This document shows, piece by piece, positions 43,709-52,941 of a stretch of DNA of 64,000 bases. The stretch lies in contig JAEZZO010000053.1 in assembly GCA_023418475.1 (NCBI GenBank), positions 34,959-98,958 of the forward strand. Reading direction: 5' to 3'. Source of the DNA: Bacillota bacterium. Its GTDB lineage: Bacteria > Bacillota > Clostridia > Lachnospirales > Lachnospiraceae. The translations under genes and the position numbers were made by a program. The notes under the pieces were generated by a model. The model worked only from the letters and a program-made list of their open reading frames with translations, ran no database searches and had not been told where the DNA came from. The stretch's first letter is position 1. The number at the start of each line of letters is the position of its first letter.

Positions 43709-46141
43709 ATGAAGCAGTTTATTCTTGGATTTGACAAGTTTGGCAAGGATGATGTTACTATCGCAGGAGGAAAAGGTGCAAATCTTGGTGAAATGACACA
43801 GGCCGGAATTCCGGTGCCTGACGGAGTGGTATTAACGGTACAGGCATATGATTATTACATGCAGGATAATGGGATTGAACCTGCATCAATGTCTGCAGCT
43901 GCAATACGGGAGGCAATTCTTGAAGGCAAAATCCCTTCTGCTATTTATGAAGAGTTAATCAGGTTTTACAACAGTCTGGGTACCGGTACACGGGTTGCCG
44001 TCAGGTCTTCAGCAACGGCGGAGGATCTGGAAGAGGCGAGCTTTGCCGGACAACAGGAAACCTATCTGAATGTATGCGGGGATAAGGACCTGCTGGATAA
44101 GATAAAGAAATGCTATGCTTCTCTCTGGGGAGATCGGGCAGTTACTTATCGGCATACAAAGGGATATGATCATCTGAAAGTTTCGCTGGCAGTTGTCATA
44201 CAGCGGATGGTGGAAAGTGATTGTGCGGGTGTTATCTTCACTGCAAATCCATTGGGTAATGCAAATGAAATTCTGATCAATGCATCCTATGGTCTGGGGG
44301 AAGCAGTCGTATCCGGACTGGTGACACCGGATGAGTATGCCTGCAACAGAAGTGGAGCGGTTCTGCGTGTGACAATTGGAAGTAAGAAGGAACAGATTGT
44401 GTACGGTTCAAAGGGGACAATGACGGTAAAAGTCCCGGAAGAATTGCGCAGCAGACAAGTCCTGAAGGAGGATCAAATACATAAGTTAGTCAAAAAATCA
44501 ATGGAGATTGAAGCACATTACGGACATCCAATGGATATCGAATGGGCATTTGCAGGAGGAGTCTTATACATTTTGCAGGCAAGAAGTATTACTACGAAAA
44601 CAGAGCAGAATAGAGAAATTAAGGAAGAGGATTTTAAGGGACTGCCTTCCGTAAAAATTGCAAAAGGCAGAACGCGGGAAACACTGCTCTTCAATCTGGA
44701 AAAAACACCAATGGCTTATTATCCGCTGGATCATGATTATGGTGGTATGGTTGGAAAACAGAAATCTGTGTTGTTGAAAGAAGTGGGTATTGAAATGAGC
44801 GGCGGGGAATATCCAATGGATGAAGACGGGATTACTTATATGCCTGCTTACCATATAAAATTGACAAAAAATATGATAAATATTCCGAACTTTATAAGAG
44901 CATTGAAGAAGCATACTGTGAACAGCAGTCTTGGTGTAGATGGACTGACAGAGTGCAGGAGAGAATTTCAAAAGATACAGGAACTTCCGATAGGTACTGC
45001 TCAGGAAGCTGGCTCCGTATTAGAGAAAATGAAAGGGCTGATTGCTAAGACGGCATATGACAGGTTCCGATATGCCCTGTTTCCTTCTGCTTTTGCAGGT
45101 AAGGCTCTGAATAGACAACTGCATAAAATTGATTCAAAGCTTACCTCGTATGATCTGCTAAGCGGTCTGTCTTATGTAACGGCAGATCTAAACCGGGAGA
45201 TGTATCAGTTGGCAGCTGTTATTTCAAAGGATGCAGCGATGAAAGAAGCAGTTCTATATCAGGATTATACAAGTGCTGTTAATCGGAATGCAAAGCTGAA
45301 GGATCTGCTTGAGCTATTTTTAAAGAAATATGGAAGTAAATCTGATTATAACTGCTACTGCTTTGCAGCAAAATCCTGGCTTGAAGATCCAGAGAGGTTT
45401 CTTAAGGTGCTGCGTCCGATTCTTCGAAGCAGTAAGGCGCCGGAGCTTTCTGTGGAGGAAGGTATGAAAAAATACAATGACCTGCTAAACCGTCTGAGAA
45501 AGATATCAGGAGACAAGAAATTCAACAAAACAGAAATCTTGATAAAGGCATTCCGGACTTATCACATTATTCGGGAATCCAGTCAGTATTTGTGGGAAAC
45601 AGAATTCTTGTATTGCAGAAATGTTCTGGCTGCCTGTGCGAAGCTTCTTCACTGCGAGATGACAGACTTGTATTACCTGTTTGCAGATGAATTATTTAAG
45701 GTATGCCAAAGAGGTGTACTTGCAGAGAATGAATGGAAGACAATTTATCACCGTAAGGAGAAAAGACCGCTGGCAGAGGGCTACTGGAGCAAACAGATGA
45801 CAGATGCACTTGCTAAGAAAAGTGGACAGATCACTGGAATTAGCGGCAGTACAGGTCAGGCAAGAGGAAGCGTTTGCATTGTGAGCGGTCCGGAAGAATT
45901 TGATAAGTTGCATCCCGGGGATATTCTGGTTTGCTCTCACACAGATCCGGAGTGGACATCACTCTTTGGAATGGCAGCGGGAATTGTTGTAGATACCGGA
46001 GGAATGCTCAGCCATGCTGCTATTGTGGCGAGGGAATACAAAATTCCTGCAGTATTGGCTGCAGGAACAGCCACAAAACAGCTAAAGGATGGCGAGAAAG
46101 TTCTTGTAAACGGTACAAAAGGTCAGGTGTTTCGTATATAG
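43709..46141 (+). CDS. PEP-synthase-like dikinase, rifampin phosphotransferase type
   Basis: Three-domain ATP-dependent phosphotransferase of 810 residues. The N-terminal ATP-grasp/PPDK domain (about 1-310) shows GGKGANLGEMTQAGIPVPDG, RSSATAEDLEEASFAGQQ and MDIEWAF. The middle, poorly conserved domain (about 320-730) would hold the acceptor. The C-terminal swivelling His domain has DTGGMLSHAAIVAREYKIPAV with the phospho-His. It lacks a PEP-binding barrel, which fits rifampin phosphotransferase rather than PEP synthase. Start by homology (MKQFILGFDKF); the ribosome site is poor. The acceptor is unproved; a neighbouring MATE/TetR pair hints at xenobiotic defence. Confidence 0.88.
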   Translation: MKQFILGFDKFGKDDVTIAGGKGANLGEMTQAGIPVPDGVVLTVQAYDYYMQDNGIEPASMSAAAIREAILEGKIPSAIYEELIRFYNSLGTGTRVAVRSSATAEDLEEASFAGQQETYLNVCGDKDLLDKIKKCYASLWGDRAVTYRHTKGYDHLKVSLAVVIQRMVESDCAGVIFTANPLGNANEILINASYGLGEAVVSGLVTPDEYACNRSGAVLRVTIGSKKEQIVYGSKGTMTVKVPEELRSRQVLKEDQIHKLVKKSMEIEAHYGHPMDIEWAFAGGVLYILQARSITTKTEQNREIKEEDFKGLPSVKIAKGRTRETLLFNLEKTPMAYYPLDHDYGGMVGKQKSVLLKEVGIEMSGGEYPMDEDGITYMPAYHIKLTKNMINIPNFIRALKKHTVNSSLGVDGLTECRREFQKIQELPIGTAQEAGSVLEKMKGLIAKTAYDRFRYALFPSAFAGKALNRQLHKIDSKLTSYDLLSGLSYVTADLNREMYQLAAVISKDAAMKEAVLYQDYTSAVNRNAKLKDLLELFLKKYGSKSDYNCYCFAAKSWLEDPERFLKVLRPILRSSKAPELSVEEGMKKYNDLLNRLRKISGDKKFNKTEILIKAFRTYHIIRESSQYLWETEFLYCRNVLAACAKLLHCEMTDLYYLFADELFKVCQRGVLAENEWKTIYHRKEKRPLAEGYWSKQMTDALAKKSGQITGISGSTGQARGSVCIVSGPEEFDKLHPGDILVCSHTDPEWTSLFGMAAGIVVDTGGMLSHAAIVAREYKIPAVLAAGTATKQLKDGEKVLVNGTKGQVFRI

Positions 46142-46186
46142 AAATTATCACTTTGAGAATAAATTTTATATAATTCATATCCGTGT

Positions 46187-46217
46187 AATAGAGGACCGGT
46201 GGCGGGCCTCTATTTTA
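46187..46217 (+). terminator. Terminator after dikinase gene
   Basis: AATAGAGG (46187-46194) and CCTCTATT (46207-46214), with inner CCG/CGG, make a stem followed by TTTT. It abuts the deleted repeat C copy. Confidence 0.8.
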
Positions 46218-46266
46218 TAAAGTTCGTCCAATGAAATAAACGCTCCTTACAGAAACATTTTTGTTC
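46211..46266 (+). repeat. Dispersed repeat C, internally deleted copy 3
   Basis: TTTTATAAAGTTCGTCCAAT and GAAATAAA match the first hairpin of copies 1 and 2, and TTTTTGTTC matches their right end. The whole middle, including GGGGATGCGCAGC, is missing. Confidence 0.55.
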
Positions 46267-46409
46267 AAATTCAATAAAATAATGTTTTGCGCAGACAGAA
46301 GGCAAATGGTAAAATATAGGTATCATGCAATTAATTAAGAAAATTACTATCTTATATCATTAATACATGAGCTGGTATTTTGATATTAAAATAATAAGGA
46401 AAAGGACAG

Positions 46410-47126
46410 ATGGATATGCGGATAGCTTATTGTGATGATGAAAAAACACAGTCAGTTTTTCTTAAAGAGCTGGTGGATCAATGGGAAAGGGTGACAGAGA
46501 AGCAGTGTAATCTTACAGTCTACACGAGTGCAGAAGAGATGCTTTTTGAAAATCAGGATTTTTTCCCCTTTGATTTTATTATTCTTGATATAGAACTGGA
46601 TAAAATGAATGGAATAGATCTGGCCAGACGAATAAGGAAGGCAGATAATAATGTCACGATTGCATTCCTCTCTAATAGCAGAGAATATGTTTTTGAAGGA
46701 TATGAAGTGGGAGCAATCAGATATCTTATAAAACCACTTACAAAAGATCAACTATTTCCGATACTGGATTTGCTTCGAAAAACAATGGTGGAAGAGAAGC
46801 AATATATTATTATCGGAGGAGCAGGAGAGAAAATAAAGTTAGCTATAAATGATATCTGCTATGTTGAGGCATTGGGGCATTATCTGATAATTCACGCTGA
46901 CAATAAAAGTTATGAGATAAAAATGAATATGAATGAAATGTTAGAGAAGTTAAAGAAACAATTTATCGCAACTCACCGAAGCTATCTGGTTAATATGGAG
47001 TGGATAGAGAAAATAACCAGAACGGATTGTATCTTAAGCAGCGGGCAGAGCATTCCAATCAGCCGGAATTCCTATCAAGCAGTTAACAATGCATTTATTG
47101 AGCATTACAAAGGAGGCACACTATGA
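46410..47126 (+). CDS. LytTR-family response regulator (AgrA/VirR-like)
   Basis: Response regulator of 238 residues. Receiver at about 3-120 with CDDE (8-11), phospho-acceptor Asp60 in FIILDIELDKMNG and Lys in LIKPL. A LytTR DNA-binding domain (about 130-232) has NDICYVEALGHYLIIH, FIATHRSYLVNMEWI and LSSGQSIPISRNSYQAV. This class controls peptide quorum sensing and bacteriocin genes. Start at 46410 or 46416. The stop overlaps the kinase gene by 4 nt. Confidence 0.94.
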   Translation: MDMRIAYCDDEKTQSVFLKELVDQWERVTEKQCNLTVYTSAEEMLFENQDFFPFDFIILDIELDKMNGIDLARRIRKADNNVTIAFLSNSREYVFEGYEVGAIRYLIKPLTKDQLFPILDLLRKTMVEEKQYIIIGGAGEKIKLAINDICYVEALGHYLIIHADNKSYEIKMNMNEMLEKLKKQFIATHRSYLVNMEWIEKITRTDCILSSGQSIPISRNSYQAVNNAFIEHYKGGTL

Positions 47127-48154
47127 CAAATGCTTTCTTTGGCATTCTGCCAATTATTATTCTGGTCATTTATGGCTTAGTGCAGCAGGTAGATCGAAGA
47201 TCCGGAAAGTATTGGTGTATACAAGGATTGATTTATGGAGTGGCAGCAGGATTATGGTATCTGCTTCATCTTTTTAGCAGCATTAGGTTTACAAATCTGA
47301 TGGTACTTACTGTAATGGTGGTGCTTTCATTTGAATTGTATCATGTGAGAAACCGCAAAATCTCTCTGATTCTTCACTGCCTTTTTTGCCTTGCTGTTGC
47401 CGTAACAGCAGCAAGTGCAGTAGTTTTTAGAGATAGCTTAATCATCCACGAATATATCCTGCTTTTTCTCTATTTTCTGACAGAAAGTAATCAAAAATAT
47501 TTAAAGAAAACTTATGAGGAGAGTGTGATCTGCTATCAAAATGAGCTTTTGACCAAGCAGGTGAATGAAGTACAGAATATATATCTAACAATGCGTGGCT
47601 GGAGACATGACTACCATAATCATCTGCAAACGCTAAAGGCACATCTGAAGCTGGCGCAGGTAACAGAGGCACAGAGATACCTCGATCAGCTGGAACTCGA
47701 TCTTGATAATATCAACCAGCTGATTGAGACGGGTAACGTAAATGTGGATGCAATACTTAACTCCAAACTATCACTTGCCCTGAAGGAAGATATTGAGATT
47801 AACTATAAGGCAGAGGTTCCTCAGGTGCTAACGGTATCAGACATTGATCTGTGTGTTTTAATTGGTAATCTGATTGATAACGCAGTGGAAGCCTGTAATA
47901 AGATGACCGATCAGGAGGGAGCCAAATTCGTTCGGCTCTATATTGGAGTGTTGAAAAAACAGCTTTATATTTCTGTTACCAATGCAACAAATGATGTGGT
48001 CAGAAAAATGGATGAGGACTATATATCGACAAAACGCGGCAATCATGGACATGGATTAAAGCGAATTAATAATATAGTGGAAAAATACGAGGGATATATT
48101 AACAGGAAAAATGAACCGGGTGTATTTGTTACGGAGATTATGCTCCCCTTGTAA
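47123..48154 (+). CDS. GHKL-type sensor histidine kinase (AgrC-like)
   Basis: Membrane kinase of 343 residues. Four or five N-terminal helices (about 5-135) without a large outer domain suit a small peptide ligand. The phospho-acceptor is His162 in RGWRHDYHNHLQ (SPOB-type box), and the GHKL ATPase has the N box NLIDNAVEAC and the G box GNHGHGLKRINNI. It is coupled to the LytTR gene by ATGA. The ABC exporter genes begin about 200 nt downstream, so the pair probably regulates them. Confidence 0.93.
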   Translation: MTNAFFGILPIIILVIYGLVQQVDRRSGKYWCIQGLIYGVAAGLWYLLHLFSSIRFTNLMVLTVMVVLSFELYHVRNRKISLILHCLFCLAVAVTAASAVVFRDSLIIHEYILLFLYFLTESNQKYLKKTYEESVICYQNELLTKQVNEVQNIYLTMRGWRHDYHNHLQTLKAHLKLAQVTEAQRYLDQLELDLDNINQLIETGNVNVDAILNSKLSLALKEDIEINYKAEVPQVLTVSDIDLCVLIGNLIDNAVEACNKMTDQEGAKFVRLYIGVLKKQLYISVTNATNDVVRKMDEDYISTKRGNHGHGLKRINNIVEKYEGYINRKNEPGVFVTEIMLPL

Positions 48155-48352
48155 TATAGCTTCCATTCGTGTACGAATTTTTACTATTCGTGCACTTTTT
48201 TTAACTTTAATTATCTCTATGGTATATTCAAATTGTCAAACAGAACTACCTAATATGCATGTGATAAATGTGGTACGGGGGTTTATAACAGGTGTGGAGC
48301 TTTTATCACTAATTATTTCAGATGCCTTATGCAGCATCAGGATGGGATGTGT

Positions 48353-50260
48353 ATGAAAAAAATGAAAAAAAAAATCAATAAAAAAGAAAAGAAGTCATGG
48401 TATTCCGTATTAAGTAATTATCATTTTATTTATTCCAACCTATGGAGCTATGATAAATCTCTAATCGGATACGGTACTGCTCAAATTATTTTTAGTGTAA
48501 TCATGCCGCTGGGGGCGGTAATAGCGCCAGCGGTGGTGATCGGACTTTTAGAGAAAAAAGTGAACATAATGGTATTTATTCAGTCAGTGGCATTTGTTTT
48601 TCTGATTTATAGTTTGGTTGCAGCAGTGCATTCCTTTCTTGTAAGCAGAAACTGGTACCAGTATATCGATGTCAGATGTAATCGGTTTACATTCTTTCTA
48701 TTCCGTAAATGTCTTCATATGGATTATCATCTTTACGAGGATGAAAAGGTAAGAGAGGAGCTGGAAAAGGCAGAGAGCAGCATTTTTTCAAATACAGTGG
48801 GAATTGAAGGCTTTATGCATCATAATATCAGTCTCTTTACAAATATTCTGGGACTGATTGCATACGGAGTAATTATTAGCTCAATCAGTCCTGTAATTCT
48901 TTTGCTATTAATATTGATTTCCGTGATTCAGCTGGCGACATTTCATAAGGCAAAAATGTATGAGCATCATAAAAAAGATACTTTATCAGAAATAAAGGTT
49001 ACACAGAGCTACCTGCAGGAGCAAGCCTATGATTTAAAGGCGGGTAAGGATATTCGAATATATCAGTTGGGTAATTTAATTGACCGCGTTTATAAAACAG
49101 CAAATTTAAAATTAAAAAAAATCAGGGCGAGAATCAGGAGTGTTTATTATCTGAATGATGTTGTCGGGATTATTCTGCGGTTTTTCAGGGATGCGGTCTG
49201 TTATGGCTATTTAATTTATCTCTTAATACATGGCCTGGATGTATCCTATTTTGTATTATATCTTGGAATTGTCAGCGGTTTAGCAGATTGGATTATGAAG
49301 ATAACTGAAAATATCTCAGACATCAGCCGGTCTCATCTGATGATTTGCGATCTAAGAAAATTTCTCGATATAGAAGACATCTTTCAGCATGATCGAGGAA
49401 AAGAGATAAACGATGAGGATAGTGGAATTGAGGTTGTATTTGATCATGTTTTCTACCGTTATAACGGGGCAGAAAAATACGTGCTGGAGGATATCAGTTT
49501 TCATATTGGGAAGGGTGACCGGGTGGCATTGGTTGGAATAAACGGCGCAGGAAAGACCACGATTGTTAAACTGATGTGCGGTTTTTACCGGCCGACGCAG
49601 GGGAATATCTTAATCAATGGCGTGGATATCAGTGAGCTTAATCTGGAGAATTATTTTAAACAAATTGCGGTAGTTTTTCAGGATGCCTTTACCTTATCCT
49701 TCACCATAGGAGAGAACATATGCGGAACTTCCTCAGAGGAAATTCAAAAGGATAGACTTAATAATGCGCTGGAGCTCTCGGGCTTAAAAAGTAAAATAGA
49801 CCAGCTGGAAAAAGGGATAGATACTTACCTCAATAAGGACATGGATGAAAAAGGGATACAATTATCGGGAGGAGAGCTGCAGAAGCTGATGTTAGCAAGA
49901 GCCTTGTATAAGAATGCGAGACTATTACTTCTAGATGAGCCGACCGCGGCCCTTGATGCGATTGCAGAGAGTAAAATGTACGAGCAATATGAAAAGCTGT
50001 TACAGGGTAGGACCTCGCTTTTCATATCACATAGACTTGCATCCACCAGATTTTGCAATCATATCTTTTTTCTTGAAAATGGCAAAATTGTTGAGGAAGG
50101 TACGCATGAGGAGCTGATGGAACGTAGAGGAGAATATTTCAATATGTTTGAAGTCCAAAGCAGTTATTATAAGGAGGAGAAATCCTCCATAAAACAGGAG
50201 GAGAAATCCTCCATAAAACAGGAGGATTGCAGGGATGAACTTCAAGAAGGGATGGCATGA
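48353..50260 (+). CDS. ABC exporter with repetitive C-terminal tail
   Basis: Fused membrane/ATPase half-transporter of about 635 residues. Membrane domain about 30-330, then Walker A GINGAGKTT, signature LSGGELQKL, Walker B LLLLDEPTAALD and switch His in ISHRLAST. The tail contains two copies of EEKSSIKQ encoded by 24-bp tandem repeats that also carry Shine-Dalgarno-like and complementary bases for the next gene. ATG 48353 has AGGATGG 7 nt upstream; 48347 and 48329 are alternatives. It overlaps the next exporter by 26 nt. Confidence 0.92.
   Translation: MKKMKKKINKKEKKSWYSVLSNYHFIYSNLWSYDKSLIGYGTAQIIFSVIMPLGAVIAPAVVIGLLEKKVNIMVFIQSVAFVFLIYSLVAAVHSFLVSRNWYQYIDVRCNRFTFFLFRKCLHMDYHLYEDEKVREELEKAESSIFSNTVGIEGFMHHNISLFTNILGLIAYGVIISSISPVILLLLILISVIQLATFHKAKMYEHHKKDTLSEIKVTQSYLQEQAYDLKAGKDIRIYQLGNLIDRVYKTANLKLKKIRARIRSVYYLNDVVGIILRFFRDAVCYGYLIYLLIHGLDVSYFVLYLGIVSGLADWIMKITENISDISRSHLMICDLRKFLDIEDIFQHDRGKEINDEDSGIEVVFDHVFYRYNGAEKYVLEDISFHIGKGDRVALVGINGAGKTTIVKLMCGFYRPTQGNILINGVDISELNLENYFKQIAVVFQDAFTLSFTIGENICGTSSEEIQKDRLNNALELSGLKSKIDQLEKGIDTYLNKDMDEKGIQLSGGELQKLMLARALYKNARLLLLDEPTAALDAIAESKMYEQYEKLLQGRTSLFISHRLASTRFCNHIFFLENGKIVEEGTHEELMERRGEYFNMFEVQSSYYKEEKSSIKQEEKSSIKQEDCRDELQEGMA
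50172..50226 (+). repeat. 24-bp tandem repeats with SD/anti-SD hairpins
   Basis: Two full units (50172-50195, 50196-50219) and a 7-nt third. Each unit contains GGAGGA-GAAA-TCCTCC, a 6-bp stem closed by a GAAA loop (50173-50188 and 50197-50212). The partial third unit AGGAGGA (50220-50226) is the ribosome site of the ABC gene at 50235. TCCTCC of either unit can pair with it. Confidence 0.85.
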
Positions 50261-52058
50261 TTTTATCTGTTTTATTAAGCTCATTAAAGCAGATCACAAA
50301 AATATCATATGGGTACTATTATTGGGATCACTGACGAACTCTGCACAGCCCTTTGTTCATCTGTTTTTTTTCTCCAGAATTCTGAATAAAGTATTTGCCG
50401 GGTTATATAAAGAATGCAGCATAGATGTAATAATATTGCTGGTTTCAACCTTAATTCTCAGTCTCATAGCAAAAGCATGCAGTCAATCCGTTATTGTACT
50501 AAGAGATGCATGTACCGATTCGGTTTATTTTCAGACGGCAAATAAGGCATACACGATGGAATACGAGGAATTTGAAAAAACAGAGACGATGGATGCTGTC
50601 CGAAGAGTAAAGGCAGGTGAACTTAGTACCGGAAGTATTGATACGCAGGTGCAAAGTATATACACTTTAATGGATAAGGCATTCTCTATTCTTTTTGCAT
50701 TCGTGTTTGTAGGAGTGCTATTTACCCAGGTTAGGCAGGGCAGCAGGAATTTCTTTGTCTCCATATGGTCCTCGGTATTCATTATTGTGGTTTTTTTACT
50801 GATTATGGTGTTTGGTATCCGTATATCAAATAAATCGTATCAGCAATTTTACGAATACGGAAAGAAAAATGAACACTTTAATGCTCTGGGAATCTATATG
50901 TTAAATCTTATGAATCACTACCAGTATGGGAAGGACATAAGAATTAATTCCATGCAGGGCTTTCTGGAACATTACTATCATAACGTTATGAAAAAAATTA
51001 ACAATTTTTATTTGAAATGGGGAATTAAGGAGGGATTTTATACCGGAATGATCATGTTCTTTACGCAGCTGGCTTCCGGTCTGGTTTATATTATTCTCGG
51101 AGGAAAGGCTATTTATGGCGTGATCAATACAGGTGATGTTCTGATGTATGCCGGTGCAGTGCTTTTACTGTCTAACTCCATCAGAGAGGAAATAATTGAG
51201 TATAACAGCTTTCATTACAGAGCAGAATATCTTAAGCGATATTATGATTTCATTCATAAACCCAACACACACTATACGGGTACGTTACCGGTTGAGAAAC
51301 GCTCTGATGCAGCGTATGAGTTCGAACTTGAAAATGTAAGCTTTGGGTATCCGGGAACCGGACAGTTGATCTTAAAAGACATTAATCTTAAATTTCATAT
51401 AGGTGAGAAATATGCAATTGTAGGCAGAAACGGTGCCGGAAAAACCACACTGATTAAGCTGCTGTGCCGTCTTTATGACCCTACGCAGGGCAGGATACTG
51501 CTTAATGGAGTTGACATTCGTTATTATGATTATACGGAGTACAGTAATATTTTTTCCGTAGTATTCCAGGATTTTAAGCTTCTTTCACTTTCACTTAAGG
51601 ACAATATTGCTGCCGGTGATGAGATGGATGAGAGGCGGATGTGGGAAGTGCTTCATCAGGTTGGTATGAAAGAGCGGATAGAGGCAATGCCGGAGAAGCT
51701 TCAAACCCAGTTATATAAAAATAACGGCAGCGGAATAGAAATATCAGGAGGTGAAGCACAGAAGCTTGCAATTGCCCGGGCACTTTATAAGGATGGATCT
51801 TTTATTATTCTGGATGAACCAACTGCGGCACTCGATCCGATTTCGGAAGCAGAGATTTATGAAAACTTTAATCAAATGATACAGGGGAAAACGGCAATCT
51901 ATATCTCTCATAGAATGAGCAGCTGTAAATTCTGTGACAATATAATTGTACTGGAGAATGGTATAATTAAAGAACGCGGTAACCACGAAAGGCTTTTGAA
52001 GGAAAACGGAATTTATGCATCTCTGTTTCGTGCACAAGCGCAGTATTATACAACTTGA
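50235..52058 (+). CDS. ABC exporter, second of pair
   Basis: Fused membrane/ATPase half-transporter of 607 residues. Membrane domain about 20-325; ATPase with Walker A GRNGAGKTT, signature ISGGEAQKL (Ile for Leu), Walker B FIILDEPTAALD and switch His in ISHRMSS. No peptidase domain. Likely forms a heterodimer with the preceding exporter. Its ribosome site AGGAGGA lies 8 nt before ATG and is the last element of a tandem repeat array that can mask it. Cargo unknown; context suggests a peptide. Confidence 0.93.
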   Translation: MNFKKGWHDFICFIKLIKADHKNIIWVLLLGSLTNSAQPFVHLFFFSRILNKVFAGLYKECSIDVIILLVSTLILSLIAKACSQSVIVLRDACTDSVYFQTANKAYTMEYEEFEKTETMDAVRRVKAGELSTGSIDTQVQSIYTLMDKAFSILFAFVFVGVLFTQVRQGSRNFFVSIWSSVFIIVVFLLIMVFGIRISNKSYQQFYEYGKKNEHFNALGIYMLNLMNHYQYGKDIRINSMQGFLEHYYHNVMKKINNFYLKWGIKEGFYTGMIMFFTQLASGLVYIILGGKAIYGVINTGDVLMYAGAVLLLSNSIREEIIEYNSFHYRAEYLKRYYDFIHKPNTHYTGTLPVEKRSDAAYEFELENVSFGYPGTGQLILKDINLKFHIGEKYAIVGRNGAGKTTLIKLLCRLYDPTQGRILLNGVDIRYYDYTEYSNIFSVVFQDFKLLSLSLKDNIAAGDEMDERRMWEVLHQVGMKERIEAMPEKLQTQLYKNNGSGIEISGGEAQKLAIARALYKDGSFIILDEPTAALDPISEAEIYENFNQMIQGKTAIYISHRMSSCKFCDNIIVLENGIIKERGNHERLLKENGIYASLFRAQAQYYTT

Positions 52059-52110
52059 TAAAGTTAGTAAAGTTTTTGACGAATAATAAATATTGAAAGA
52101 TATTTGAAGT

Positions 52111-52216
52111 TTGAAAGAAAATCACTTTCAAGCTATTTATGAAAGCCCATTCACTTTTTAATAGATCATCAAAATAATTAGGAACCGTTTCCGGACAGCT
52201 GCTACAGGGGCGGTTC
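52111..52216 (+). terminator. Weak hairpins after exporter pair
   Basis: TTGAAAG (52111-52117) with CTTTCAA (52125-52131), and GAACCG (52182-52187) with CGGTTC (52211-52216) followed by TTT. The second is the better candidate terminator of the exporter operon. Confidence 0.4.
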
Positions 52217-52263
52217 TTTAAAATTATTATTTTATTCTGATTGGATAACCCCAATTTTGGACA

Positions 52264-52670
52264 GAGGAAAAGCCAACTGACTGGGTTGGCTTTGAGGGGG
52301 GAAATTATGAAAAAAATTTATCTAAAATTTACTTGTAAGCGATTATTAGTTGATCTTGTTGAATTATATTTGTTTCTGTGATTTATTTGATAACTTTATT
52401 ATAATAAGGAATTGTGTAGAAAATATATCTAATCAGTGAACATTTTATGAAGAATCGAAATGTCAGCGCCTGAGCGGAGGAAAAGCCAACTTTTCGGGTT
52501 GGCTTTGAGGGGGAGAAATTTATGAAAAAAATCTATATTAAATAACTTATAATCTAATTAAGATCAATGTATCAATTCGTGTATTTCTTTGACTAACTTT
52601 ATATTCTTATTATAAACAGGAATTGTGGAGAAAGTATTTATAAACAGTGAACATTTTATGAAATATAATC
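52264..52670 (+). repeat. Tandem duplication of a 213-bp leader unit
   Basis: Unit 1 begins at 52264 and unit 2 at 52477. Each has GAGGAAAAGCCAAC, a 9-bp stem AAAGCCAAC/GTTGGCTTT (52269-52293; 52482-52506), a GAGGGGG ribosome-like site, a short ORF starting MKKIY, and after about 110 diverged nt the identical CAGTGAACATTTTATGAA (52434-52451; 52645-52662). The loops differ while the stems are kept, which implies RNA structure. It lies in an 883-nt gap (52059-52941). Confidence 0.75.
52307..52381 (+). CDS. Putative 24-residue peptide in duplicated unit
   Basis: Micro-ORF starting MKKIYLKFTCKRLL and ending VDLVELYLFL, basic at the front and hydrophobic at the end, preceded by GAGGGGGG at 5 nt. 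The second unit starts the same way (MKKIYIK at 52522-52545) but stops after seven codons. Could be an exported peptide, a signal, or a leader peptide whose translation acts on the RNA. Evidence is only the ribosome site and the duplication. Confidence 0.35.
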   Translation: MKKIYLKFTCKRLLVDLVELYLFL

Positions 52671-52794
52671 ATTAAGAAATCATTCATTTATTGGAATATT
52701 GGATCATACCATATAGTGGACAGAATGTAAGTTGTCAGATAAATTTTTAATGATTTGATGGTTGTAAATCATAAATCAAAAATACGGTTGACAG

Positions 52795-52891
52795 TATGAT
52801 CCGTCCAAAAGCCGGATACAGGTTATGAAAATGTATATGCGTGTATCTAATTCCATCAGGCAGATAGATATTAGGCTTTTTGCAAATCATA
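52795..52891 (+). repeat. Dispersed palindromic repeat A, copy 4 (diverged)
   Basis: Ends TATGATCCGTCCAAAAGCC and GGCTTTTTGCAAATCATA pair, and the inside has GGATACAGGTTATG. The middle is more diverged than in copies 1 and 2. It lies about 50 nt before the holin-like gene. Confidence 0.55.
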
Positions 52892-52941
52892 CGATTAAAT
52901 ACAAAAGGTGAATTGATAACAAGCAGGAAAGGAGAGATCAG

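Noticed and set aside
48219..48356. 45-codon ORF before the first quorum-type exporter, a possible peptide
   Set aside because: No ribosome site before its ATG and no leader or double-glycine motif; it overlaps the exporter's start region.
50172..50226. CRISPR-like repeats
   Set aside because: Units are adjacent with no spacers, coding in frame, and only two and a third in number.
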